Below, piece by piece: positions 16,404-25,830 of a stretch of DNA of 64,000 nt. The position numbers and the translations under genes are program-made. Source of the DNA: an uncultured Pseudomonadota bacterium (GTDB taxonomy: Bacteria > Pseudomonadota > Gammaproteobacteria > Steroidobacterales > Woeseiaceae); the NCBI GenBank assembly GCA_913055625.1, contig CAJXJW010000001.1, forward strand, positions 310,001 through 374,000. The letters run 5' to 3'. The first letter of the stretch is position 1. Every line of letters begins with the position of its first letter. Under the pieces are notes generated by a model, which did not search any database, was not told the DNA's origin, and saw nothing but the letters and a program-made list of their open reading frames with translations.

Positions 16404-18469
16404 CGCAGCTCGAGAAACGCCTCCCGCGCCCGGCCGGGAAAATAGCGGTAGTTGCCGAACGCGTAGTCCGCGCGATCCGCATAACGCTCGTCGGTGAGAT
16501 TGTTCAGGCGCAGGACGAATTGCCAGGCGGCCGTCGGCGTCAGCGCCACGCGCGCATTCCACAACGCGTGGCCCGGGTAGTCGTGCAGGTTCTCGGCGTC
16601 GATGAAATAGCGGCCGACCGTCGTCCACTGAAGCGCGATATCGAGACTGGCGGTCGGTGTGTACGCGAGGTCGATCGAACCGAGCCAGCGCGGCGCGGTA
16701 TCGACGACGTTGCCGGACACGAACGTCTCTCCCTGCGCGGCCACGCTGTCGAAGTCGTAGCGGTGCTCGGCGTAGCTCGCCGAGAGCGACAGGCGCAGTG
16801 CCGGCGCGAGCCGGCCGTCGACCTCGAGTTCGGCGCCGGCGTGCCGCGTGCGGCCCCCGTTGACCGTGTAACCGTCGGCGTCGCGCAGCACGCTGTCTTT
16901 CTTCCGCATCGCGTAGAGCGCGCCGTCGACGTTCCAGGTGCCGCGGCGCAGGTGTACCCCCGCTTCCAGCGCGTCGATGGTTTCCGTCGCCAGGTCGGCG
17001 GATGCCTGGCCGCTTTGCAGGCGGTAAAGCTCCGTCGTCTGCGGCGGCCGGAAACCGCGGCTTGCGCGCAGGTAGGCCGTGGTTCGTTCGCTGAGCGGCA
17101 CGCTGATCGTCAGGTGGGGAGCCAGGTTCAGGAAGTCGTCGTCCCGATCCGACGGACGCGTGTACAGGCAGCCACCGAAGCCGCAGGGTTCGCCGTCGTC
17201 CTTCGTGTTGCCGTCCAGCATGCGATTGTCGTAGGCGTAGCGCGTGTACTCGAGACGCAGGCCCGTGCCCAGTTCAGCGTACGAGCCGAGTGTCCAGCGG
17301 CCCTCGACATAGGCCGCGAGGTCGATGCTGCGCACGGAGTAGTCGTAGTGCTTGCCCGCGGGTCGCGTAGCAACGAGAAACGGCGAACCCTCCGCGGGTT
17401 CCGCCTGCGTCTCCAGCAGCCGGATGTCGGCGACGTCAACATCCGCGCCGGCCTTCACGCGCGTGCCCCCCAGCTTGCGTTCGGCGAGGACGAGCACGCC
17501 CGCGCTCGTTTGCCGGTTGTCCTCGAGCGGCTGGCCCGGCAGGAAGTGCTGCAGGAATGTCATCGAGGAATGGCGGACGTAGGGCCGTACGTCCAGGTAG
17601 CCGCCGTCGGACTGCCGCGACCAGACGCCGTAGAGACGCTGGCTCGCGGCGTCACGGAAGGCTTCCGGGTTCGGGTTCGAAACGCGCAGCGCTTCGTCCT
17701 TGTACGCATCCTCCCCCAGGATATAGCCGCCGGTGTCCTGTGACAGGTCCGTTGCCGAGACGGCGACACGGAAACCGGCCGCCGGGTCGCCGAGCTGCGC
17801 GGTGCCGTAGGCCTTCACCTGTCGGTAGCCGGTGTCGGCGCGGAAGCCGTCGTCGTGGTCGACCAGTACGGAACCGTACGCCCGGTCGCTCGTTGCCAGC
17901 GGCAGGCCGGCCTGCAACCGGAGGAAGCGTCCGCCGCCGGCCTCGATCGCGGCGAAGCCGTCGGCGCCCGGCTCGGGCATGCGCACGTTGACGAGGCCGT
18001 GCAGCGCGTTTGCGCCGTACAGCGCGTTGCCGGGCCCGCGCAGGACTTCGATCGCCTGCGCCTGCTCCGTGTTCAGCTCGAACAGCTGGTTCACGTTGCA
18101 GAAGCCGGGCGGCCGCGTCGGAATCCCGTCCTCGAGCGTCATGAACGCCCCGCAGGCGCCCGCGCCGGAGAGCACCGGCGACCGGATGGCCGTCAGCGAT
18201 TCCTGGCCGCTGCCGCGACTGACCCACGCACCCGCGACACGCGTGAACAGCTCATGAGGGTGCTGGGCGCCGATCGCGACAATGTCCGCCGCGGGCAGGC
18301 CGGCGATGCTGGCCGCCACGTCGGCGAGGGCGGTCGACCGGCGTTCCGTCGTGACGACGATCTCGTCCAGCACGTCGGCCGGGCGCGCCGGCGCGGCGAG
18401 CAGCAGGCAGATCGCGGCAAGCGCGCCGCGCCGCGTCGGGCCGGCGGAAGAAGGCGTAGCACGGGACAT
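16382..18469 (-). CDS. TonB-dependent outer-membrane receptor
   Basis: 695 residues from the ATG at 18469, preceded by AAGGG. A signal peptide ends near RPA, then DEIVVTTERR resembles a TonB-box-to-plug junction. The plug shows IEVLRGPGNALYGANALHGLVNV. The C-terminal barrel ends [20 protein letters not shown], typical of ligand-gated siderophore, vitamin or polyphenol receptors. The ligand cannot be told; paired cysteines in the plug (AGACGAF and PPGFCN) are noteworthy. It is smaller than the other two receptors here and is convergent with glpD. Confidence 0.9.
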   Translation of the reverse strand: MSRATPSSAGPTRRGALAAICLLLAAPARPADVLDEIVVTTERRSTALADVAASIAGLPAADIVAIGAQHPHELFTRVAGAWVSRGSGQESLTAIRSPVLSGAGACGAFMTLEDGIPTRPPGFCNVNQLFELNTEQAQAIEVLRGPGNALYGANALHGLVNVRMPEPGADGFAAIEAGGGRFLRLQAGLPLATSDRAYGSVLVDHDDGFRADTGYRQVKAYGTAQLGDPAAGFRVAVSATDLSQDTGGYILGEDAYKDEALRVSNPNPEAFRDAASQRLYGVWSRQSDGGYLDVRPYVRHSSMTFLQHFLPGQPLEDNRQTSAGVLVLAERKLGGTRVKAGADVDVADIRLLETQAEPAEGSPFLVATRPAGKHYDYSVRSIDLAAYVEGRWTLGSYAELGTGLRLEYTRYAYDNRMLDGNTKDDGEPCGFGGCLYTRPSDRDDDFLNLAPHLTISVPLSERTTAYLRASRGFRPPQTTELYRLQSGQASADLATETIDALEAGVHLRRGTWNVDGALYAMRKKDSVLRDADGYTVNGGRTRHAGAELEVDGRLAPALRLSLSASYAEHRYDFDSVAAQGETFVSGNVVDTAPRWLGSIDLAYTPTASLDIALQWTTVGRYFIDAENLHDYPGHALWNARVALTPTAAWQFVLRLNNLTDERYADRADYAFGNYRYFPGRAREAFLELRYRAGAD

Positions 18470-18512
18470 GCCCTTATAATCCTCGACTGGGCAAATTTCT
18501 GCGAGCGCCGCG
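18470..18512 (+). promoter_or_regulatory. Short divergent promoter region with TATAAT box
   Basis: Only 43 bases separate the divergent starts. TATAAT at 18475-18480 is a consensus -10 box pointing at the patatin gene, giving a leader of about 25 bases. Its -35 would lie inside the receptor coding region. Confidence 0.45.
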
Positions 18513-20738
18513 TTGACATTTATTTCCGCCGCCGGACGGCGAGTCGTCCTGTCGATCGTGTGCCTGCTGAGCGTGCCGATGCCGGCACTGGCGATCCCGG
18601 CGGACGGCGACCGGCCGCGGATCGGGCTCGTGCTCGGCGGTGGCGGTGCGCGCGGCGCGGCCCACATCGGCGTCCTGAAGGAACTGGAACGCCAGCGCGT
18701 GCCCGTCGACGCCATCGTCGGCACGAGCATGGGCGCGATCGTCGGCGGGTTGTACGCCTCCGGCATGTCGGCGGCCGAGCTCGAAGAGCTGGTGACGACG
18801 CTCGACTGGAAGAGCGCACTGTCCGACGGCGGGTCGCGCGCCGACCTCGGCTTCCGGCGAAAGCAGGACGACCGGGACTTCCCGATCCGCTTCGAACTCG
18901 GCGTCCGCGACGGGGCATTGCAGCTGCCGCAGGGCGTGCTCCAGGGGCAGCGACTGGACCTGCTGCTGCGCGAGCTCACGCTCGACAGCTCCTACGTGCG
19001 TGATTTCGACGACCTCGGCATTCCGTTTCGTGCCGTTGCGTCGGACTTGCTGACCGGCGACGCCCACGTGATGGGCGAGGGCGATCTCGCGCTCGCAATC
19101 CGCGCCAGCATGTCGGTGCCCGGGGCGTTCGCGCCGGTCGAGGTCGACGGGCGCCTGCTCGTCGACGGGGGGCTGGTCGGCAACCTCGCCGTGGAAGTGA
19201 TGCAGTCCATGGGCGTCGACGTGATCATCGCGGTCGACGTCGAGTTCCCGCTGTACACGCAGGACGAACTGTACTCGGCCGTCGGCATCTCGGAGCAGGT
19301 GCTGACGATCCTCATCCGCAAGGAGACGCTGCGCCAGATCGAGCGCCTCGGCGACGACGACCTGCTGATCCGGCCCGATCTCGGCGTGTTCGCATCGACG
19401 AACTTCCAGGGGAGCGGGGAGGCGATCGAGCCGGGCGTGCAGGCGACACAGGCGCATTCGGAGCGCCTCGCGGAACTGTCGCTGGACCCCGAAGCCTACG
19501 CACGCTACCGCGCCGGCGTCGACGTGCCGCCGCCGGCGCAGGAAACGCTCGACTTCATTCGCGTGGACGACGACGGCATCCTGTCGTCGGCCCTGCTCGC
19601 GCGGAAAATGACGCTGGAGCCGGGCGATCCGGTCGACGCGGAGCGGCTGTCGAGTGAGGCGAATCGCCTGTACGGCCTGAAAGTGTTCGAGAAAGTGGGC
19701 TACCAGCTCGTCAAGGAAGGGGATGAACTCGGCGTCGAATTCTCCGCGACCACGAAACGCTGGGGCCCGGGCTACTTGCGGTTCGGGCTGGGCATCGAAG
19801 ACGACCTCGACGGGTCGACCGCGTTCAACATCGGCGCGCGCTACTGGCGCCCGCTGATCAATGCGCTGGGCGCGGAATGGCGCACCGACCTGCAGATAGG
19901 CACGGACCCGGCGATTGCGACCGAGTTCTACCAGCCTCTGCGCTTCGATTCGCGCATCTTCGTGGCCACGAATGCCGAGATCGGGCAGCGCAATTTCAAC
20001 CTGTTCGGGGACGGCGAGCCGGTGGCGGAATTCCGCCTGACCGAATTCAACCTCGGCCTGGACGTCGGGGCCGAAATCGGCAACGTCGGCGAATTCCGCG
20101 TCGGCCTGTACCGCGGCAAGGCTGATGCGCGCGTGAAGGTCGGCGATCCCGCGTTTCCGGATCTCGAGGCCGATTCCGGCGGCGTGCGGGCGCGGTTGCT
20201 CATCGACTCCCTCGACAGCGCGCAGTTCCCCCGCTCCGGCATGCAGGCGGTCGTCGAGGCGCGAATGTCGCGCCCGGGTCTCGGCGCGTCGCGGCGTTAC
20301 GACACGGCGTTTTTCGCCGTGGACAACGCCTGGTCGCGCGGCAAGAGCACGTTCGTCGCGGGCGTGCAGTTCGGCACGTCGCTCACGTCGGAGAGCGCCC
20401 TTCAGGACCACTACGTGCTCGGCGGATTCCAGCGCCTCTCGGGCCTCGAGCGCGGCGCGCTCACCGGCCCCTACGCCGGCCTCGCTCGTCTCGTCTACTA
20501 CCGGCGGATCGGCGACCCGACGCAGGGGCTGTTCGACCTGCCGGTGTACATCGGGGGTTCGCTGGAGGCCGGCAACGCCTGGGCCACGAGCGACGACATC
20601 AGCGCCGATACGCTGCTCCTGAACGGCAGCCTCTTCGTCGGGCTGGATTCGTATTTCGGGCCGATCTACCTGGCTGCCGGCCTCGGGGAGGGCGGACGCA
20701 GCAACTTCTACCTCTTCGTCGGAACGCCGACGCGTTGA
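18513..20738 (+). CDS. Patatin-like phospholipase with POTRA and outer-membrane barrel (PlpD type, type Vd)
   Basis: 741 residues from a TTG start. After a signal peptide ending near ALA (27), the patatin domain shows the oxyanion loop GGGGARG (42-48), nucleophile Ser72 in GTSMG, and catalytic Asp218 in VDGG. Residues from about 335 resemble one POTRA domain. The C-terminal part, about 420-741, looks like an Omp85/surface-antigen barrel ending LFVGTPTR. This arrangement is that of Pseudomonas PlpD, a type Vd autotransporter that displays or releases a lipase. Whether the patatin domain is cleaved off cannot be seen. Confidence 0.88.
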   Translation: MTFISAAGRRVVLSIVCLLSVPMPALAIPADGDRPRIGLVLGGGGARGAAHIGVLKELERQRVPVDAIVGTSMGAIVGGLYASGMSAAELEELVTTLDWKSALSDGGSRADLGFRRKQDDRDFPIRFELGVRDGALQLPQGVLQGQRLDLLLRELTLDSSYVRDFDDLGIPFRAVASDLLTGDAHVMGEGDLALAIRASMSVPGAFAPVEVDGRLLVDGGLVGNLAVEVMQSMGVDVIIAVDVEFPLYTQDELYSAVGISEQVLTILIRKETLRQIERLGDDDLLIRPDLGVFASTNFQGSGEAIEPGVQATQAHSERLAELSLDPEAYARYRAGVDVPPPAQETLDFIRVDDDGILSSALLARKMTLEPGDPVDAERLSSEANRLYGLKVFEKVGYQLVKEGDELGVEFSATTKRWGPGYLRFGLGIEDDLDGSTAFNIGARYWRPLINALGAEWRTDLQIGTDPAIATEFYQPLRFDSRIFVATNAEIGQRNFNLFGDGEPVAEFRLTEFNLGLDVGAEIGNVGEFRVGLYRGKADARVKVGDPAFPDLEADSGGVRARLLIDSLDSAQFPRSGMQAVVEARMSRPGLGASRRYDTAFFAVDNAWSRGKSTFVAGVQFGTSLTSESALQDHYVLGGFQRLSGLERGALTGPYAGLARLVYYRRIGDPTQGLFDLPVYIGGSLEAGNAWATSDDISADTLLLNGSLFVGLDSYFGPIYLAAGLGEGGRSNFYLFVGTPTR

Positions 20739-20740
20739 GA

Positions 20741-21007
20741 TCAGCCTCGCTCGAGCTTCTCCAGCACCTGGGTCGGCGTATCGGATGCACGGTAGTAGCC
20801 GTGGCGGATCGCCATCCGGTCGAACGCCTGGTCGCGCGCGGCCTTGCTCGGGTACCACAGCAGCCGTTCCCAGTCGTCGCCCAGCACCTTTTGCATCGTG
20901 TCGCCCGGCGGCAACGTCACGCGTATGCCCCAGCGGCGGTCCGCGGTCGCGGCGGTCGGATCGACGAGATTGTGCGGGTGGTGGAAATCCAAGCTGCTGT
21001 CCTCCAT
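20741..21007 (-). CDS. Small conserved-looking protein of unknown function
   Basis: 88 residues, soluble, no signal peptide or membrane span. It contains RRWGIRVTLPPGDTM and WERLLWYPSKAARDQAFDRM followed by HGYYR. This reads as one small alpha/beta domain. A TATACT box 14 bases upstream of the ATG could be its promoter. It ends two bases after the convergent patatin gene and lies just downstream of the kinase gene on the same strand. I do not recognise the family. Confidence 0.65.
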   Translation of the reverse strand: MEDSSLDFHHPHNLVDPTAATADRRWGIRVTLPPGDTMQKVLGDDWERLLWYPSKAARDQAFDRMAIRHGYYRASDTPTQVLEKLERG

Positions 21008-21047
21008 GGCGGGCGTGCGCAGTATAGCGGAGTTGCGGCGGGCGGGG

Positions 21048-21704
21048 TCAGGCCTGCCGGTCGCCCCGGTCGCCGGCGCCTTCGCGATCGGCCCAGCCCA
21101 GAACGCTGCGGGTGACGAACAGGTACACCGGCTTGACGAGGCGACGAAACCCGCGCGACAGCGGCGACGGGTTCGCGAGTATGCGCCGCTGGCGGTCGCT
21201 CAATGCGTCGGCGCAGTACGTTCGCTTGTGTTTCAGCAGGTGTCGCAGGTCTTCATAGGCGAGAATCCGGAACAGCCGGCCGCGGCGGCGCGACACCGCG
21301 GCGAGCTGGTAGTCGATGAACACCGGGGCGCCTTGCGGAGACGCCAGGATATTGGGCTCCTTGGCCAGGTCGTTGTGGACGACGCCCGCCGCGTGCAGGC
21401 GGCGCAGGCGACGCAGTGCCAGTCGGTAGAATGCCGCAGTCCGTGGCTTCGCCTCCTGCATCGGCCGGCCGGCAACGTAGCCGCGCTCCAGGCGGTCCCG
21501 CGATGCCGAAACGAGGGCGGGGGCCCCGTCCCGCCCGCCGAGCGCCGCGAGCGCCCGGGCCTCACGGCGCAGGAGGTGGCGCGCCACGGGACGCAGCCAG
21601 AATGCCGATCGGGCCGTATCGCGCACGATCGTGCCGCCGTCCGGCCCCGGCCGGTGCCGAATTTCGCCGAACAGGTCCTTCTTGAGCAGCCGTTCGTCAC
21701 GCAT
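21048..21704 (-). CDS. RIO1/InaA-type small protein or lipopolysaccharide kinase
   Basis: 218 residues from the ATG at 21704. The kinase core is visible: HNDLAKEPNIL (catalytic loop, His110 and Asp112, Asn118) and VFIDYQLA (Asp131 as metal ligand). The N-lobe is short and lacks an obvious glycine-rich loop, as in lipopolysaccharide core heptose/Kdo kinases (InaA, KdkA, WaaP) and RIO kinases. A role in phosphorylating lipid A core sugar fits an envelope-focused neighbourhood; protein kinase activity is the alternative. It is divergent from the AAA/WD40 gene, 84 bases away. Confidence 0.75.
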   Translation of the reverse strand: MRDERLLKKDLFGEIRHRPGPDGGTIVRDTARSAFWLRPVARHLLRREARALAALGGRDGAPALVSASRDRLERGYVAGRPMQEAKPRTAAFYRLALRRLRRLHAAGVVHNDLAKEPNILASPQGAPVFIDYQLAAVSRRRGRLFRILAYEDLRHLLKHKRTYCADALSDRQRRILANPSPLSRGFRRLVKPVYLFVTRSVLGWADREGAGDRGDRQA

Positions 21705-21788
21705 GGTCTGTCCCGGCGACGTCCAGGGACGGGCCGACTCCGATAGAATCCGTAGCATACCCGAGCCGACAGGACGAACCCGATACCC

Positions 21789-24700
21789 GTGTCCGATCAA
21801 CCGGAAGACAAGGCGGCCCGCAACAGTTCCGCGACCGACAGGACCGGCGAATTCTTCGCCGTGGGCGCGCCGCTGCATGCCGTCAAGGCGAGCTATATCC
21901 GGCGGCGCGCGGACGATCTCCTCTATGAAGCGGCGGTGGCCGGCCGCTACGCGCACGTCATTGCCCCGGACCGCAGCGGCAAGAGCAGCCTCGTGGCGGC
22001 GACCGCGGCGCGCCTCGAGAACCACGGCGTTCGCGTCGCGGTGCTCGACCTGAATCAGATCGGCGTGCGCGACGGCGCGCAGGACGCCGGGCGCTGGTAT
22101 TACAACGTCGCGTACCGCCTGCTGCGCCAATTGCGCATTCGTTTCGACCTGCAGGAATGGTGGCAGGACAAGTCGATGCTCGGCAACCGCCAGCGCCTGT
22201 TTGAGTTCTATGCCGAGGTGTTGTTGCAGAACGTCTCCGACGACATCGTCGTGTTCGTCGACGAAATGCAGTGTGTCGAGGAAGTCGCGCATGCCGACCA
22301 GTTGCTGGCCAGCATCCGCGCGGCGCACAACGCGCGTGCGACCGACCCCGACTTCCTGAGGCTGACGTTCGTGCTGCTCGGCGAGTGCGATCCGCTGGTG
22401 CTGGTCAACGAGCCGGAAGTATCCCCGTTCAACGTGACGCAGGCGATCCCGCTCGACGATTTCTCGCGCGGTGACCTCGACCGCTTCGCGCCGGAGTTCC
22501 AGGTTCCGCGCGACAGGGCCGAAGAAGCGCTGGATCGCATCTTTCACTGGACTCGCGGCCAGCCCTACCTATCGCAGAAGCTCGCGCGCGCGGTGTCCCG
22601 CGACCTGGGCGACGGCGACGTCGCGGAGCAAGTGGACCGGATTGCCGCGCAGCAGCTCGCGGGCAAGGCCGCGCTGCACAACGAACCGCACATGAGTCAC
22701 ATCCACCGGCAGGTGATGTCGACGGGCAAGCAGCGCGAGGCCCTGTTGAACCTGTACGGCCGGATCCGCAAGGGCATCACGGTATCGGCGGACCTGGGCT
22801 CTGCGGCGCAGCGGCGCCTGTTGGCGACGGGGCTCGTCGAGGTGGACGAAGCCGGCGACCTGCGGGTACGCAATCGCGCGTATGGGGCGGTGTTCACGGC
22901 ACGCTGGGCCAACGACAACCTGCGTATTCGCTGGCAGGCGCCGCTGGCCGTGGCGTCGATCCTGCTCGTCGCGGTGCTCGTCCCGCTCTGGTACACGCAG
23001 TGGCTGCCGAGCCCCTACGCCGCGACGCTCGCGAGCCCGGCCACGAATCTCGTCGACGCCGAAACCGCGTGGCGCAATCTTCGCTCGTTCCCCGGGCACA
23101 CCGCGAAAGCCGACAGGCTGCTCGAGGCTTATCTTGCGGAGGCCGCGCGGCGCGCCGAGTCGGCCGGTGTGATGGCATCGATAGCCTCGCTGGCGACGGA
23201 AATGCCCTCGGGCGAGGGCCTGGGCCTGCGGCTCTCGGCGGAATTCTGGGATCGCCGCGTGCGCGAGGCGCTGCGTGTCGAAGACCGCGATGCTGCGTTG
23301 CTCGCCTCCCTCGAGGCCTTGATGCTGTCGACGCCGGAGCGCCGGCACCGCGCGGCAATGCTCGTTGGCAACGACTATCCGCTGCTGAATGCGACCATTC
23401 CCACGGGTACGGGACAAGTCAGCTTCGACCCCGCGAACCTGCTGCTAACCGCGCACAACGGCGTCCAGGTGCGGCAGTGGACGCTCGACCGCGACGTGCC
23501 GGTGCGGCGCGATGACTGGACGATGACTGCGCTCGAGGTGACGCCGCTCGTCCGCCGCGTCGTCGTCGACCGCGAAGGCACGACGCAACGCATCGGCCTG
23601 ACCCTGAATATCAGTCACCCGCGACTCCGGGACCTGCGCATCCGGCTCATTGCGCCGTCGGGACGCGCGGTCGAGATCTCGCTCGATCGGGACCGCTCAT
23701 CGAGCAACGACGACCTGCGCGTTCCGGCAACGCAGCTCGAATCGCTGGTCGGCGAACCCTTGTCAGGGACGTGGACACTGAGCCTGCGCGATGAGGCGAC
23801 GGGCGTCGCGGGCCACCTCGTCGGGTGGAACCTGTCGCTGAACTCGCAGGGTCTCGTCGAAAGTTTCCAGCGCGGCATGAGCATTCCCGACCCGGTCGAG
23901 CAGCCGACGGAGCAGTTTCGCATCAGCGATGACGGTCGCTACGCCGTCGCACGCGCCGCGCTCAGCGACAGTGCCCGCGTCTGGGACCTGCTGGTGGCGA
24001 AGCCCGTTGCGTCGCTGCCGGTCGCGGCGAACGAGCGACTCGTCGGTCTTTCGGCGGGCGCTCGGCGCCTGGTCACCGCGTCCGCTGAGTCGGTGACGCT
24101 CTGGGACGTCGCGACGGGACGGCGTGTCGGCGGATTGCCGGTCGTGGATTCGGGCGGCGCGGTCGAACTGACGCGGGACGGCCGGCACTTGTTTGTCCAG
24201 CGGCGCGGCGACGTGGACACGACGTTCGAGCTGTGGAACCTGGAAAGCACGACGCGAACCGCGTCGCTGGTCGTCGCGGGTTCCGCCGGCCAGGTGGCGA
24301 TCGATTCGACCGGCAATCGCATCGCGGTCGCCGACTATGATCGTGCTGTGCGCATCTGGGACCTCGCGAGCGGCCAGCAGGTTGCACAGGTCGATCTGCC
24401 CGGACAGCCGACCGCGTTGCGGATGAATGCCAGCGGCCAGGTCGTGGGAGCCGTACTCGGCGGCAGGGGCGTCGCCGCATGGTCGGTCGAGCACCCACAG
24501 GTGCCGCTGGTGGAGCGCTTCGGGCCGGGCCGCTGGGACCTCGTCTTTTCGCCGACCGGTTCACGCCTTGCTGCCGGCAAGGCGCAGGCCGGCTATGAAC
24601 TGTTCGACGCGGACTCCGGGCGCCTGCTGGGCCCGGCGCTCGGCATGCTGGGCGAGGTACCGGCGACGGCCGCCAATCTGCCGCGTTTCGGCAGCCGCGA

Positions 24701-25817
24701 TGCGACGCTCGTGACCCGCGGCGCCGGCGGCAGTGTGCGTTATTGGCAGGTTCCGGCGGCAACCGGTGCCGCGGAAGCCCCGGCCATGGAGCACCGCACC
24801 TGGTCGCCGGCCGAAGACCTGCCGGTCGTGGCGCTGCCGTCGGCGCGCGAGCTGGTAATGTCGGATCGCGACGGGCACGTGCACTTCACCGGATTGAGCG
24901 ACGATGCGACCGCCATCGCTGACGGTGATCCCCTCGGCTTCGTCGGCCACAGCGGGCCGGTGAGGCTGCTCGTTGCCAGCGCGGACGGCGCGCGCGTGGC
25001 GAGCGTCGGCGTGGACAACACGGTGCGCATCTGGAGTGCTGACGACGGATCGCCGGCGCGGTTCATCGCGAACGTTTCGGGTGGCCCGATCATCGGTGCC
25101 GCCTTCTCACCGGACCGGGCGCGCCTGGCGGTACTGTCGCCCGGTCGGCTGACGATACTGGACTCGGCGACCGGCCGGTTTCTCGCCGAGATCGACCTGC
25201 CCGAAAACGGGACGAGCCTGGTGTTTGCGGACGGGCAGACGTTGTACGTCGGCACCGAATCGGGACGGCTGGGCGCGGCGTCGCCCGACGCGAACGGCCG
25301 GTGGTCGCTGCAACATGTCTGGCAGAGCGCGGCGGGCATCGTTCACCTCGCGGTCGCCCCGCAGGGGCGCTCGCTGGTCGTCGTCGACGAGGCACGTGCG
25401 GCAACGCGCTTCGACCTGGCGACGTCACAGCCCGGACCGGACGTGCTCGTCCTGCCGGCGCCGGTGGAGGAGGTGGTGTTCAGTCCGAGCGGGTCCCGCG
25501 TGCTGTTCCGAACCGCTCGCTGGGTGCACCAGGCGAGCGCGGCCGCTGGCGGGCTGGCATGGCTCGACGCCGTGCTGGTGCCGCGTCCGCTGGCAGGCGG
25601 ACGGATAGTCTTCGGTGACCCGAAGAAGCGCGATGCCGCGAACGGCGACGCGTTCTACCTGCCCGTCGCACGCGACGGGGCGGCGACCCTGGCCCGGTTC
25701 GGATTCCTGCACGGCAGTGGGACGAGGCTGCTCGGAAACCGCGAGGCACTCACGGAGCTCTGGCGGCGCCGTCTGGGCAGCGTCCCGGTCGATGCGGGAG
25801 TGGCAGCCGCACCGTAG
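21789..25817 (+). CDS. AAA-like ATPase with membrane span, P domain and WD40-like repeats
   Basis: 1342 residues from a GTG. Domains in order: an AAA-like ATPase of the AAA_35/STAND-related kind at about 20-370, with a Walker A-like DRSGKSS (61-67) and Walker B FVDEMQ (156-161); one membrane span at about 384-402; a helical linker to about 530; a short propeller-like strand region; a proprotein-convertase-type P domain at about 575-690 (LNISHPRLRDLRIRLIAPSG, then GTWTLSLRD and VGWNLSLNS); then WD40-like repeats to the end (for example VRIWDLASGQQV, VRIWSADDGSP). The ATPase would be cytoplasmic and the propeller periplasmic. The function is unknown; STAND-type sensors and conflict systems use similar parts. 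No obvious effector is fused. Confidence 0.8.
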   Translation: MSDQPEDKAARNSSATDRTGEFFAVGAPLHAVKASYIRRRADDLLYEAAVAGRYAHVIAPDRSGKSSLVAATAARLENHGVRVAVLDLNQIGVRDGAQDAGRWYYNVAYRLLRQLRIRFDLQEWWQDKSMLGNRQRLFEFYAEVLLQNVSDDIVVFVDEMQCVEEVAHADQLLASIRAAHNARATDPDFLRLTFVLLGECDPLVLVNEPEVSPFNVTQAIPLDDFSRGDLDRFAPEFQVPRDRAEEALDRIFHWTRGQPYLSQKLARAVSRDLGDGDVAEQVDRIAAQQLAGKAALHNEPHMSHIHRQVMSTGKQREALLNLYGRIRKGITVSADLGSAAQRRLLATGLVEVDEAGDLRVRNRAYGAVFTARWANDNLRIRWQAPLAVASILLVAVLVPLWYTQWLPSPYAATLASPATNLVDAETAWRNLRSFPGHTAKADRLLEAYLAEAARRAESAGVMASIASLATEMPSGEGLGLRLSAEFWDRRVREALRVEDRDAALLASLEALMLSTPERRHRAAMLVGNDYPLLNATIPTGTGQVSFDPANLLLTAHNGVQVRQWTLDRDVPVRRDDWTMTALEVTPLVRRVVVDREGTTQRIGLTLNISHPRLRDLRIRLIAPSGRAVEISLDRDRSSSNDDLRVPATQLESLVGEPLSGTWTLSLRDEATGVAGHLVGWNLSLNSQGLVESFQRGMSIPDPVEQPTEQFRISDDGRYAVARAALSDSARVWDLLVAKPVASLPVAANERLVGLSAGARRLVTASAESVTLWDVATGRRVGGLPVVDSGGAVELTRDGRHLFVQRRGDVDTTFELWNLESTTRTASLVVAGSAGQVAIDSTGNRIAVADYDRAVRIWDLASGQQVAQVDLPGQPTALRMNASGQVVGAVLGGRGVAAWSVEHPQVPLVERFGPGRWDLVFSPTGSRLAAGKAQAGYELFDADSGRLLGPALGMLGEVPATAANLPRFGSRDATLVTRGAGGSVRYWQVPAATGAAEAPAMEHRTWSPAEDLPVVALPSARELVMSDRDGHVHFTGLSDDATAIADGDPLGFVGHSGPVRLLVASADGARVASVGVDNTVRIWSADDGSPARFIANVSGGPIIGAAFSPDRARLAVLSPGRLTILDSATGRFLAEIDLPENGTSLVFADGQTLYVGTESGRLGAASPDANGRWSLQHVWQSAAGIVHLAVAPQGRSLVVVDEARAATRFDLATSQPGPDVLVLPAPVEEVVFSPSGSRVLFRTARWVHQASAAAGGLAWLDAVLVPRPLAGGRIVFGDPKKRDAANGDAFYLPVARDGAATLARFGFLHGSGTRLLGNREALTELWRRRLGSVPVDAGVAAAP

Positions 25818-25830
25818 GCGAACGCCGCGG

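Noticed and set aside
18474-20858. Minus-strand open frame of 794 codons opposite the patatin gene
   Set aside because: Antisense of a gene with intact catalytic motifs; no start signal or domain on the minus strand.
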